Shown here: positions 10,061-22,018 of the stretch, one piece after another
How the letters are laid out: each line of letters opens with the position of its first letter
Position numbering within the stretch: position 1 is the stretch's first letter
NCBI RefSeq assembly: GCF_905171765.1
Contig: NC_053392.1
Location: 452,078,722 to 452,142,721, forward strand
Direction: 5' to 3'
From: Bufo bufo
Taxonomy: Eukaryota; Chordata; Amphibia; Anura; Bufonidae
DNA: 64,000 nucleotides
Program-made: the position numbers and the translations under genes
Notes under the pieces: model-generated
Database searches by the model: none
What the model saw: only the letters and a program-made list of their open reading frames with translations
Told to the model about the DNA's origin: nothing

Positions 10061-10224
10061 AAGTCATCCTTGAACTGCTGACCATCTTCGCTATCCACAG
10101 CTAATTTTATTGCTTCTTTTTCACGTCTCTTTTTTTCTCGCTTTTCTTTTTTAGAAAGGGTCCTCTTGAAATTCTGTATTACACCTTCCTTTTCCTGCTT
10201 TTCAGGTCCATTACTCTGAGTCTT
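10061..10224 (-). CDS. AFDN: AFDN (afadin) exon: linker after first RA domain
   Basis: Afadin links nectins and Ras-family GTPases to F-actin at adherens junctions. This 164-bp exon begins in phase 0 (AAG ACT CAG) and ends two bases into a codon. It encodes KTQSNGPEKQEKEGVIQNFK followed by a run of Lys/Arg/Glu (KKEKREKKRREKEAIK) and DSEDGQQFKDD. This is the charged linker known to follow the first Ras-association domain of vertebrate afadin. The acceptor is ..CTTTAACTTTAG (CT at 10225-10226 on the plus strand) and the donor GTAAGT (10055-10060). The preceding exon (20589-20701) ends in phase 0 at PPK, giving PPK-KTQSN, where mammals have PPK-AKQSN. The intron between them is about 10.4 kb and holds the 6-kb piggyBac. 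No lesion is seen. Confidence 0.93.
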
Positions 10225-10381
10225 CTAAAGTTAAAGACAGAAATGCAACTGGTATTAACCTAATGTGACCTACATTCAGAAAGGCAATTCAGAAAACAAG
10301 TTTCACAGGCATTTCCAGTCTACTATCACTGTGCATGGTCTTGCTGAATCAATTGGAAAGAATAAGTGAGACTGCTGACTA

Positions 10382-10625
10382 AGGGCTGTCTCACACGAGC
10401 ACGCTCCGTGTGCGAGTGTGATCCTCCGCACTGGACTTGCAGGAGAGCACGGCATTATCATATTTATAATGCTATGTGCCTCTGCTTGACCTTATTTCTA
10501 CAGAATCATAATGACAGCTTTATTATCCAAATCATGATAATGCCATGCGCTCCTGCAAGTCCAGAGTGGAGGATCACACACACAGCGCGATTCCTGCAAT
10601 GGACTCGCTTGTGTGAAACAGCCCT
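10382..10625. mobile_element. TA-flanked MITE with CTCACACGAGC termini
   Basis: It lies between TA at 10380-10381 and TA at 10625-10626. The left end AGGGCTGTCTCACACGAGC pairs with the right end TGTGTGAAACAGCCCT. Inverted interior blocks (GGATCCTCC-type, ATAATGCCATG) fold on each other. It is non-coding and abuts the next MITE with a single TA between them. Confidence 0.75.
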
Positions 10626-10626
10626 A

Positions 10627-11056
10627 AGGCTACTTTCACACTAGCGTTTTTTTGAGGATCAGTCATGGATCTGCAAAAACACTTCCGTTCTGATAATATA
10701 ACCGTCATGAATGGATCCGGTTGTATTATGTGTTATATAGCCAAGACGGATCCTTTATGAACACCATTGAAAGTCAATGGGGGACAGATCCGTTTTCAGT
10801 TGTGTCAGAGAAAACGGATCCATCCCCACTGACTGTCAGGACGGATCCGTCTTGCTCCGCTTGCAGTGTTTTTCTGTCCGCGATGAGGACGCAACCAAAC
10901 AGAACGGAATACATTTTGGTGCTCTCCGTTTAGTTCAGTTCACTCTTGTCCACATGGACAATAAATGGGGACAAAACTGAAGTGTTTTCTTCCGCTATTG
11001 AGATCCTATGACAGGTCTCAATAGCAGAATTGAAAACGCAGATGTGAAAGTAGCCT
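10627..11056. mobile_element. TA-flanked MITE with ACTTTCACAC termini
   Basis: The termini AGGCTACTTTCACAC and GTGAAAGTAGCCT are complementary, with TA outside each. The interior contains CGGATCC repeats and AATGGGGAC blocks. It is the best-preserved copy of the family also seen at 8466 and 53814. Confidence 0.8.
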
Positions 11057-11131
11057 TATCTATACAATCCCAGTTTATGCTCCTGCTGCTAAAGCCCCAC
11101 ATGATTACAATACAAATACTGGCAGTCGACT

Positions 11132-11812
11132 TTAAAGGGCTTCTGTTTGTTTGTTTTTGTCTCCTTAAAAGCCTTATGCTGCGATTTCTCAATATATAAT
11201 GCTATTACTCAGTTTGGTTCAGTAGTTATATAAAAAAAAAAAAAAAAAAAAAAATGACTTTTATAATATGCAAATTACCTCTCTAGCAGCAGGTAGGGCG
11301 GCTACCTGCTGCTAGCAGCCGCATCCTCCATTCATGACGACGCCCCCTCCTCATGTTGATTGACAGGGCCAGTGAACGCGCTCGTCCTCTGACTGGCCAT
11401 GTCTGCGTTTTAAATCTCGCGTCGGTCTTCACATGTACACCCGGCGCAGGCGCACTAAGGATGGAGCGGCCGAGCGAGCGTCCTCCACTCAATGCGCCGG
11501 CGCCAACTGAAGACCGGCGCAAGATTTAAAACGCAGACAGGTCCAGTCAGAGGACGAGCGCATTGGCTGGTCCTGTCAATCAACATGAGGAGGGGGCGTC
11601 ATTATGAATGGAGGATGCGGCTGCTAGCAGCAGGTAGCCGCCCTACCTGCTACTAGAGAGGTAATTTGCATATTATAAAAGTCAGTTTTTTAAAAAATAA
11701 AGTACTGAACCAAACTGAGTAATAGCATTATATATTGAGAAATCGCAGCATAAGGATTTTAAGGAGACAAAAAAAAAAAAAAAAGTTTAGTGGAGTCACA
11801 GAAGCCCTTTAA
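11132..11812. mobile_element. TTAA-flanked fold-back element (AGGGCTTCTG termini)
   Basis: TTAA occurs at 11132-11135 and 11809-11812. The element runs AGGGCTTCTG ... CAGAAGCCCT. Nearly the whole length is an inverted repeat centred near 11470, including GAGAAATCGCAGCATAAG and CTAGCAGCAGGTAG arms. There is no coding capacity. A TTAA duplication with AGG as first bases fits the Kolobok superfamily rule (TTAA, RRG); piggyBac termini normally start with C. Superfamily is inference. Confidence 0.75.
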
Positions 11813-12126
11813 TAGAACAGCGCACTGTATTGAGCTATGCCATTTAAGACATTGGGCTGACAATGGAACATTAAATTATTAAATTTGTATTACAAAGACA
11901 CAGTGTTCAAATGAGGATAATGCCAAATGTTAATCTTCCTCCGTGGAATCCAATACATCTACTTTACTTTACACTTTACAAGAAAGACAATAAGAGCTTA
12001 CATAAAGACCTTGTATAGATCCAGATAACCAAATATATGTCATCATCCATACCTAAACAGTGGTAGTACTTATTTCTGTATTTCATATAATTTGAACACA
12101 CAAAGGTTTACTTCACAAGTAATTTA
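11813..12126. other. No recognisable feature
   Basis: This is an AT-rich stretch with no terminal repeats or coding similarity that I recognise. Confidence 0.45.
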
Positions 12127-12269
12127 GAGGGGTAGTCCAACCACTAAAGTCAAAATTAAAAGCTGATGTGCTTACAAGAAAAAAAAAAAAAAAAAATTCC
12201 AAGCAGCTCAGTTATCATAAACATGTTCCAGATCTTCATTAATTTTGAGTGAGGGGTTGAACAGCCCCT
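12127..12269. mobile_element. Short TTAA-type element, GGGGTAGTCC termini
   Basis: The left end AGAGGGGTAGTCCAACC and the right end GGTTGAACAGCCCCT are inverted, with a 16-A run inside. The right TTAA (12270-12273) is the same one that begins the 6-kb piggyBac. The left flank reads TTTAG rather than a clean TTAA. Confidence 0.55.
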
Positions 12270-12779
12270 TTAACCACCTCAGCCCCCCTAGCTTAAACAC
12301 CCTGAAAGACCAGGCCACTTTTTACACTTCTGACTACACTACTTTCACTGTTTATTGCTTGGTCATGCAACTTACCACCCAAATGAATTTTACCTCCTTT
12401 TCTTCTCACTAATAGAGCTTTCATTTGGTGGTATTTCATTGCTGCTGACATTTTTACTTTTTTGTTGTTATTAATCGAAATTTAACGATTTTTTGCAAAA
12501 AAAAAATGACATTTTTCACTTTCAGGTGTAAAATTTTGCAAAAAAAACGAGATCCATATATAAATTTTGCTCTAAATTTATTGTTCTACATGTCTTTGAT
12601 AAAAAAAAAAAAATGTTTGGGTTAAAAAAAAAATGGTTTGGGTAAAAGTTATAGCGTTTACAAACTATGGTACAAAAATGTGAATTTCCGCTTTTTGAAG
12701 CAGCTCTGACTTTCTGAGCACCTGTCATGTTTCCTGAGGTTCTACAATGCCCAGACAGTACAAACACCCCACAAATGAC

Positions 12780-14620
12780 CCCATTTCTGAAAGTAGACAC
12801 CCTAAGGTATTCGCTGATGGGCATAGTGAGTTCATAGAACTTTTTATTTTTTGTCACAAGTTAGCGGAAAATGATGATTATTTTTTTTTTTTTTCTTACA
12901 AAGTCTCATATTCCACTAACTTGTGACAAAAAATAAAAACTTCCATGAACTCACTATGCCCATCACGAAATACCTTGGGGTCTCTTCTTTCCAAAATGGG
13001 GTCACTTGTGGGGTAGTTATACTGCCCTGGCATTCTAGGGGCCCAAATGTGTGGTAAGGAGTTTGAAATCAAATTCTGTAAAAAAAATGACGAGTGAAAT
13101 CCGAAAGGTGCTCTTTGGAATATGGGCCCCTTTGCCCACCTAGGCTGCAAAAAAAGTGTCACACATGTGGTATCTCCGTATTCAGTAGAAGTTGGGGAAT
13201 GTGTTTTGGGGTGTCATTTTACATATACCCATGCTGGGTGAGAGAAATATCTTGGCAAAAGACAACTTTTCCCATTTTTTTATACAAAGTTGGCATTTGA
13301 CCAAGATATTAATCTCACCCAGCATGGGTATTTATGTAAAAAAGACACCCCAAAACACATTCCCCAACTTCTACTGAATACGGAGATACCAGATGTGTGA
13401 CACTTTTTTGCAGCCTAGGTGGGCAAAGGGGCCCATATTCCAAAGAGCACCTTTCGGATTTCACTGGTCATTTTTTACAGAATTTGATTTCAAACTCCTT
13501 ACCACACATTTGGGCCCCTAGAATGCCAGGGCAGTATAACTACCCCACAAGTGACCCCATTTTGGAAAGAAGAGACCCCAAGGTATTCGCTGATGGGCAT
13601 AGTGAGTTCATGGAAGTTTTTATTTTTTGTCACAAGTTAGTGGAAAATGATGATGATTTTTTTTTTTTTTTTATTTTTTTTTTTCATACAATCATCATCA
13701 TTTTCCACTAACTTGTGACAAAAAATAAAAAATTCTAGGAACTCGCCATGCCCCTCACGGAATACCTTGGGGTGTCTTCTTTACAAAATGGGGTCACTTG
13801 TGGGGTAGTTATACTGCCCTGGCATTTTCCAGGGGCCCTAATGTGTGGTAAGTAGGTAAATGACCTGTGAAATTCGAAAGGTGCTCTTTGGAATGTGGGC
13901 CCCTTTGCCCACCTAGGCTGCAAAAAAGTGTCACACATGTGGTATCTCCGTATTCATGAGACGTTGGGGAATGTGTTTTGGGGTGTCATTTTACATATAC
14001 TCATGCTGGGTGAGAGAAATATCTTGGCAAAAGACAACTTTTCCCATTTTTTTTATACAAAGTTGGCATTTGACCAAGATATTTCTCTCACCCAGCATGG
14101 GTATATGTAAAATGACACCCCAAAACACATTCACCAACTTCTCCTGAATACGGAGATACCACATGTGTGACACTTTTTTGCAGCCTAGGTGGGCAAAGGT
14201 GCCCAAATTCCTTTTAGGAGGGCATTTTTAGACATTTGGATACCAAACTTCTTCTTACGCTTTTGGGCCCCTAAAATGCCAGGGCAGTATAAATACCCCA
14301 CATGTGACCCCATTTTGGAAAGAAGACACCCCAAGGTATTGGCGAGTTCATCGAGTTCATAGAAAAAAAAAAATTTGGCACAAGTTAAAGGAAATTGATT
14401 TATTTATTTTTTTCTCACAAAGTCTCCCTTTCCGCTAACTTGGGACAAAAATTTCAATCTTTCATGGACTCTATAAGCCCCTCAGCAAATACCTTGGGGT
14501 GTCTTCTTTCCAAATTGGGGTCATTTGTGGGGTGTTTGTACTGCCCTGGCATTTGAGGGTCTCCGCAATCATTACATGTATGCCCAGCATTAGGAGTTTC
14601 TGCTATTCTCCTTATATTGA
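12780..14620. repeat. Array of head-to-head inverted units inside piggyBac
   Basis: A unit containing CAAGTTAGCGGAAA, GGTATTCGCTGATGGGCAT, GGGGTCACTTGTGGGG, CTGCCCTGGCATT, AGGCTGCAAAAAAGTG and CCCATGCTGGGTGAGAG occurs in alternating orientation. Palindrome centres lie near 12890, 13285, 13670, 14055 and 14400. Each pair could extrude as a hairpin of several hundred bases. The same unit recurs at 38540-40640. Confidence 0.85.
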
Positions 14621-15395
14621 GCATACGGGTAATGAGATTTTTTTTTTCCGTTCAGCCTCTGGGCTGAAAGAAAAAAAATGAACGGCACAGATTTTTTCAT
14701 TCGCATCGATCAATGTGGATGAAAAAATCTCTGCCAAAAAAAGAAAAAGGAGGGGAAAGGCGTCTGCCAGGACATAGGAGCTCCGCCCAACATCCATACC
14801 CACTTAGCTCGTATGCCCTGGCAAACCAGATTTCTCCATTCACATCAATCGATGTGGATGAATAAATCATTGCCGGGATTTTTTTTTTTTATATATATAT
14901 ATATATACAAAGTGTTTGCCAAAGTATATGAACACCGCCACCTCCTCAGCTCATATGCCTCGGCAAACGTATCTTTTACTGCAGAGGAGAAATCTCGTCT
15001 TGCAGCGCCGCATACACCGACTTGCGTGTAATCTGACAGCAGCGCAATGCTTCTGTCCGAATGCACATCAGTGCTGCAGCTAGTCGATCGGTTGGTCCAC
15101 CTGGAAGGTAAAAAAAAAAAAAAAAACAGGCCGCAAAGCAATAACTTTATTAACTTTAGAACAGAACATATTAACTTTTTTTTAACTTTTTTACTTACCG
15201 GTAATTTTTTTTTTGTTTATTTTTTTTTACCTTTATAGAACAAACCTCTCCTTCCCCATGGGACAATGTGCAAATCGCCCAAAGATGTGGCAAAGTACAT
15301 TATGCACTTTATCCCAGGTGAAAGGAGAGGTTTGCAGCAGCTGTGAGTAAAAGGGCCCTAATAGCCCTGTGTGCCTGTCCTGTGAGATGCAATCC

Positions 15396-17331
15396 CTATG
15401 CGAAGTGTACCTGTGTGTGGTACTTCCGGAAACACTCTCCATAGCATAGGGCAGGGTGGTCAGCACAGTCAGGACAGAAATAGCGGGTGTCACGCCTTAT
15501 TCCACTCCTGCTACAGACACGACATCTTTTTCGGGGTGACGGTTGGGTTGAGGTACCAGGAACGACACTGGGGAAATGTCGCTCGTGTAGACGGCTAACT
15601 ACACTGGTGGATGGGGCCACGGAACCTCCTGGGTAAAGGAGGTTCTCGATGATCTCTTCCTGGAATTTGAGGAAAGATCGTGTTCTCCCAGCCTTACTGT
15701 AGAGAACAAAACTATTGTACAGCGCCAATTGAATTAAATATACAGACACCTTCTTATACCAGCGTCTGGTTCTGCGGGAAACTAAATACGGAGACAACAT
15801 CTGGTCATTGAAGTCCACCCCTCCCATGAGCGCATTATAGTCGTGGACACAGAGGGGCTTTTCAATGACACGGGTTGCTCGCTCAATTTGGATTGTCGTG
15901 TCTGCGTGAATGGAGGAGAGCTTGTCTCTCCATTTCACCGCGAGCAGTTCTTAGTTACACAAGGCAGCCCTCTCCCCCCTTGCAAGACGGGTGGTTACAA
16001 GCCGTTGGGGGAAGCCCACGCGACTAGTTCGCGCGGTGCCACAGGTGCAAATCCGTTCTAGAAACAAATGCCTAAAGAGGGCCACACTTGTGTAGAAATT
16101 GTCCACATAAAGATGGTACCCCTTGCCGAATAAGGGTGACACAAAGTCCCAGACTGTCTTCCCACTGCTCCCCAGGTAGTCAGGGCAACCGACCGGCTCC
16201 AGGGTCTGATCTTTTCCCTCATAGATCCGAAATTTGTGGGTATAGCCTGTGGCCCTTTCACAGAGCTTATACAATTTGACCCCAAACCGGGCACGCTTGC
16301 TTGGGATGTATTGTTTGAAGCCAAGGCGCCCGGTAAAATGTATTAGGGACTCGTCTACGCAGATGTTTTGCTCAGGGGTATACAAATCTGCAAATTTCTG
16401 GTTGAAATGGTCTATGAGGGGCCGAATTTTGTGGAGCCGGTCAAAAGCAGGGTGGCCTCTGGGACGGGAGGTGGTGTTGTCGCTAAAATGCAGAAAACGC
16501 AGGATGGTCTCAAATCGTGTCCTGGACATAGCAGCAGAGAACATGGGCATGTGATGAATCGGGTGCGTGGACCAATATGACCGCAATTCATGCTTTTTTG
16601 TCAGGCCCATGTTGAGGAGAAGGCCCAGAAAAATTAAGTTCGGAAACTTGGACTGGTTTCCACTGGAAAGGCTGGGCATAATAGCTTCCCGGGTTTGCGG
16701 TTATAAATTGTGTGGCATACCGGTTTGTCTCTGCCACGACTAAGTCCAAGAGCTCCGCAGTCAAGAACAGCTAAAAAAATCCCAGGGCCGAAACGATTTG
16801 AGCCGTCTCAACCCGAACTCCAGACTGGGCGGTGAAAGGGGGAACTACTGGTGCGGCTGAAGTTGGTGACTGCCAATCAGGGTTTGCCAGCACCTCAGGG
16901 ATTCTAGGGGCTCTACGGGCCTGTCTGTGCGGTGGCTGCGATGGGGTAACTATTGCACGTGCCACCGTACCAGCTTCAACTGCCCTTCTGGTGCTCGCTA
17001 CTTCACCATGTTGTACGGCAGTGCTGGTACTAGGTCCAGGAAGGGCTGCGCTGCTGGTGTAGGCCTCACCACGTGATCCGGCAGCGACAACCCCACTCTG
17101 CTGCTCTTGAAGCGGATCCTGCGCAACCTGTGGTCTAGCGACATGGGGCCGGGTACGCCTGGTGCTGCCAGGGACCTCCACCTCCTCGTCCGAACTTTGG
17201 GTCAGAGAGCCACTGCTTTCCACAGGTTCATATTCTGACCCGCTAGATTCGTCAGATGAGGGTTCCCACTCCTCATCCGACTGGGTCAGAATCCTGTAGG
17301 CCTCTTCAGAAGAATACCCCCTGTTTGACAT
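15396..17331 (-). pseudogene. piggyBac transposase, full-length but with three lesions
   Basis: The start MSNRGYSSEEAYRIL at 17331 is followed by an acidic Ser/Glu-rich N-terminus usual for the family. A TAG at 16771-16773 interrupts it (after SALGFF); reading on gives LFLTAELLDLVVAETNRYA in frame. A frameshift near 16640-16680 then moves to the frame with FLGLLLNMGLTKK. Catalytic positions are preserved: Asp in ICVDESL (first), Asp in YHLYVDNFYTS (second), Asp in MGGVDFNDQ (third). A TAA at 15951-15953 interrupts just before ELLAVKWRDK. The C-terminal Cys-rich domain has CRVCSRSGIRRDTRYFC and CADHPALC, ending FRKYHTQVHFA. Restored length would be about 640 residues, normal for the family. 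No intron is needed. Confidence 0.9.
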
Positions 17332-18294
17332 TTTGGACTACTAAATTTAGGGGTATTCCCTGAGACTACCCAAGAAAAAAAGCAAACCTGTCTTACAAAG
17401 GGGAGGCTAGCGAAGTACCGGAGGCCGCTGCGGTTGATAAAAAATATCAAAACTGATTTTTTTATCGCCGCAGTGCGTGTAAAGTGAATGTGCAGTGATC
17501 AAAAAAATATATTTTTTTGTCACTGCGGTAGGGCGGGCGTGGGTGAACGCACGTGTGGGCGACCGATCAGGCCTGATCAGGCAAACACTGCATTTTGAGT
17601 GGAGGGCGAGCTAAGGTGACACTAATACTATTCTAGATCTGACCGTGATCAGTTTTGATCACTTACAGATACTATAAAAGTACAGATGCTGATTAGCGAT
17701 ACGCTAATCAGCGAATAAAAGTGACTGCGGTGGGATGGGCGCTAACTGACGCTAACTACCTAACCAAGGGGCCTAAACTATCCCTAAAACCTAACAGCCA
17801 ATACTAGTGGAAAAAAAAAAGTGACAGTTTACACTGATCACTTTTTGTCTTTCACTAAGTGATTGACAGGGGCGATCAAAGGGGTGATCAAAGGGTTAAT
17901 TGGGGTGCAGGGGGGTGATCAGGGGCTACAGTGAAGTGTTTGGTGCTACTCACAGTTCAGTCTGCTTCTCTGCTGGATCCAACCGACGAAAAGGACCAGC
18001 AGAGAAGCCATATAACAGATCATATTTACTAATATGATCTGTTATATGGCCAGTGATTGGATTTTTTAAAAATCGCCAGCCAATGATCGTTGCTGGCAGG
18101 CTGGTGACGAACTTCTTCTTTAACTTTTGCCGGCCCGCGATGCGCATGCGCGGGCCGGCTTTGAGCGTCATCTCGCGTCTCGCGAGATGACGCGTATATG
18201 CGTGACTCTGCGCAGCGCTGCCACCTCCGGAACGCGATCCTGCGTTAGGCGGTCCGGAGGTGGTTAAAGAACAGGTTGATTCCTCTTTGTTATA

Positions 18295-19495
18295 TTAACC
18301 CTTTCAGGACCCCGAGATTATCAATTTTTGCGTTTTTGATTTTTACACCCCCACCTTCCCACAGTCCTAACTTTTATTTTTCCATTCACATAGCATTATG
18401 AGAGCTTATTTTTTGCAGGACAAGTTGTACTTTCTAATGGCACCATTTACGGTTGCATATCATGTAGTAGGAAACGGAGGGGGAAAATTCCAAATGGGGT
18501 AGAATTGGGAAAAACGCAATTCTGATAAAAGTTTTAATATATTTTTTTTATTATTTTACACTGTACACTACGCGGTTAAATTGACCTGTTATCTTCATTC
18601 ACCAGGTCAGTACGGTTACAATACCACACTTGTATAATTTTTCTTGTGTTTTAATACTGAGAAAAAAAAAATTTAAACCTTTAAAAAAAAAAAAAAAAAA
18701 AAAAAGTGGGATTCTGACCCCTATAACTTTTTTGTAGTTTGTGTACGGGGCTGTGTGAGGGCTCATGTTTTGCGGGACGATCTTTTCAGTGATACAAATC
18801 TGAAAAGTGTACGACTTTTCGATCTTTTTTTTTTTTTTTTTTTTTTTAAATAAAGTGATTTGGTAGTTGAAGTGACAAAAAAAAAAAAAAAAAACAATTT
18901 GGCAGTTTATATTTTTTTCTCGTTACGCCATTTGCCGTATGCCATTTATATTGTTATATTTTAATAGTATGAGCATTTCCGCACGCGGCGATGCCCATTA
19001 TATTTATTTTTTAATGTTTAAGTATTTTTATTTTAAGTAAAAGGCTTAAACTTTTATTTTTTTATATTTGTAAAACCTTTTTTTTTTTTTTACTTTTTTA
19101 AGTCACCTTGGGTGACAATAACTGGCAATTAGATTGCCCATTGTCTTCATTGATGGCTATATAGCCATCATTGAAGACTTTATTTGCACTATACCAATAC
19201 AATGCTGCCACCTAGTGGCCTGTATTGGTATAGTCCGTCTAATAGGCTCTGATGCCTGCTTGAGGTTTCAGCCTATTAGAGCAGTGTAACAGGTTCCACC
19301 ATCTCAGCCGGGGAATACCGTTACCGGAACGAAGTGTGCGACTTCCGCTTCCAGACTGCGCAGATGCCATGGCCACATTTGACCATGGCATCTGAAAGGC
19401 AAAATATATTAAAAATAGCAGAAACCCGGGGGCTATGGCACCCACTGCACATGCGAGCTGGCGTCATGCTTGGGGACTGGACCTTAAGGGGTTAA
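18295..19495. mobile_element. TTAA-flanked piggyBac-like non-autonomous element
   Basis: TTAA at 18295-18298 is followed by CCCTTTCAGGACCCC; the right end (complement) is TTAA CCCCTTAAGGTCC, at 19492-19495. The 1.2-kb interior is A/T-run rich and has no ORF. Imperfect inverted blocks GGCTATATAGCC and ATACCAATAC lie near 19150-19230. CC as first bases with TTAA fits piggyBac. Confidence 0.75.
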
Positions 19496-19706
19496 ATAAA
19501 ATGTCAGCCATTTGCCAGTACAATGTGAAAGTAAGAAGCGCCTCCCTTTGTGTGTGCCTGGTCGCCTTGTACCCTACCCAATTGTCCTGTGGTAGCAGCT
19601 CTGAAGTAGTTTTTAGGACCATCTCAAACATAAAAATTAGAAACCTCCTCAGACTCACTACCAGTATGAAGGTCAATGATTATACAGGGAGAAACATATG
19701 GATAAG

Positions 19707-20588
<882 letters not shown>

Positions 20589-20701
20589 CTTTGGAGGCAT
20601 CAGGTCATTTTCATTCTTGAGCACAAATCTTCCTTCCCTGTCATCCTTATTCCAGTTAAGCTGAACCACCAAAGGCTTCTCATCAACATCAAGTCTTCTT
20701 T
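20589..20701 (-). CDS. AFDN: AFDN (afadin) exon: end of first Ras-association domain
   Basis: This 113-bp exon encodes, after completing a split Glu codon, ERRLDVDEKPLVVQLNWN, KDDREGRFVLKNENDLMPPK. This is the C-terminal half of afadin RA domain 1, which binds GTP-loaded Ras/Rap1. It begins with AA that completes G|AA from the upstream exon (phase 1) and ends exactly at AAG, phase 0. The acceptor is ..CTTAAAGAAG, a weak pyrimidine tract; the donor is GTACTG. Compared with mammals I see only conservative changes (for example Val for Ile in RLDVDEK). The exon is intact. Confidence 0.93.
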
Positions 20702-20972
20702 CTTCTTTAAGACATTAAAGCAGTGCATTAACATATCAAACAAAACACCCTTAACCCTTCCAGCTCCTATTTAGTATCTGCTGAAATTAGCTCGCAAGAG
20801 CAGGATATAATCGTAATATAAAGCAATGGAATATATTAAGGCTATATAAACAGGAAATGACACCTAAACCTGTGATACTGGGCATAGTATGGCTAATAGT
20901 TGAACGCAGTAGGGCAATATAAGTTTTTTCTAAATGTGCAAATTATAAACACCATGATTAATAAACACTAAC

Positions 20973-21168
20973 CCCCGCTGACATGAACTTCATACAAAGA
21001 GTAGCGAGGAGAGGATAACATTCTCATGTCAGGCCGAAACTTTTCTGCTAAGGTTTCTATGACATCTTGCGTTGTGGCGGTGCTTGACACTCTGATGCAT
21101 TTTGTAGCAAAGTTTCCTGCTGCTTTGTCTTGGAAGTAAAACCTCATAACGCCATGGAACTCCAAGTC
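20973..21168 (-). CDS. AFDN: AFDN (afadin) exon: start of first Ras-association domain
   Basis: This 196-bp exon encodes DLEFHGVMRFYFQDKAAGNF, ATKCIRVSSTATTQDVIETL, AEKFRPDMRMLSSPRYSLYE and VHVSG, plus one base of the next codon. It is almost identical to vertebrate afadin RA1, the Ras/Rap1-binding domain near the N-terminus. The acceptor is TGTGTGTTTTAG before GAC; the donor is GTTAGT (20967-20972 on the plus strand, reversed). The exon for the preceding roughly 35 residues, which would lie to the right, was not found in this window, so intron 1 likely extends past 64 kb. Orientation and order of the three exons show that the gene reads right to left. Confidence 0.94.
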
Positions 21169-21294
21169 CTAAAACACACAACATGAACAAAGATTCATAC
21201 GCCAATTACAACAATGAGCAGATGTGCATTTTATTTTTCAACTTAAAAGCAGTCACAAGTAAATCAAACCACCAACAGCGAGCAGATTACTTTA

Positions 21295-21540
21295 AGGCTG
21301 CATTCACAGGACCGCATGAACGAGTCCGCATCCGTACCACAATTTTATGGAACAGGTTTGGACCTATTAATTTCTATGGGGCCACAAAAGATGCGGACAG
21401 CACACTGTGTGCTGTCCGCATCCATAGTTCCGTGCTGAGGTCCCTCAAAAGAAATAAAAAATTGCAGACAAGAATAGGCATTTTCTATGATGGTGGAACG
21501 CACATGAGCCAGTATCCGTGTTTTATGCATGCAGGCTTAT
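21295..21540. mobile_element. MITE fragment (TGCATTCACAGG / GTCCGCATC type)
   Basis: The left end AAGGCTGCATTCACAGGACC resembles the MITE ends at 62421 and 62738. An internal palindrome GCGGACAGCACACTGTGTGCTGTCCGC is present, given here as GCGGACAGCACAC and its complement. The right end is not clear. Confidence 0.5.
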
Positions 21541-22018
21541 TTTATGTGGGATGAGATAGTTTTTGTTAATACCTTTTTGATCACTTTTAGTCAATTATGT
21601 TTGTGAGGTAAAGTGATAACAAAAAAGTAAGGCCTTGGAACGAAAGATCAGAAGCCATGTTACAAGATGCTTTGGCAGATGTTCTGAATCAGCTCAGATA
21701 GTGACATTAATGTACTCACAGAAGCAGTACTGGAGTACCTACAGTTTTTAATAGAAGTAACAGCACAAAAAAAAAAAAAAGTTTGCAATTTTACTGAATC
21801 AGAAGCGGTGGGTAGACCAAACATGGTAAAATACATCTGTTCAAATAACTTCTGGCTATATTACCCTAGATTGCCATTCACTGAATACCCTTTAATACTT
21901 TGATCATTAAAATACCCATTTTCATGAAAAAAATATGGTAATCATATAAGCTCTGCGTTGTAATACAGAGAGTCAGCGATAACCTTAATCATGAGCATTT
22001 TAATTATGAGAATAAAAG
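21541..22018. other. No recognisable feature
   Basis: AFDN intron or upstream-intron sequence; only a 15-A run is notable. Confidence 0.5.

Larger units (their letters stand above)
12270..18267 (-). mobile_element. piggyBac transposon, 6 kb, transposase inactivated
   Basis: TTAA stands at 12270-12273 and 18264-18267. The termini CCACCTCAGCCC and (complement) CCACCTCCGGACCG share CCACCTC-GG. From left to right it has an array of head-to-head palindromic units (about 12780-14620), a less structured part with a short TA run at about 14890-14906, the transposase on the minus strand (15396-17331), and a GC-rich subterminal end with GCGCATGCGC-type palindromes (17950-18260). This is the most complete piggyBac copy in the window. 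The element at 37809 is a transposase-less relative. Confidence 0.85.

Noticed and set aside
21183..21554. 123-codon frame upstream of the AFDN exon as a further exon
   Set aside because: It runs across a MITE palindrome and does not resemble the afadin N-terminus.
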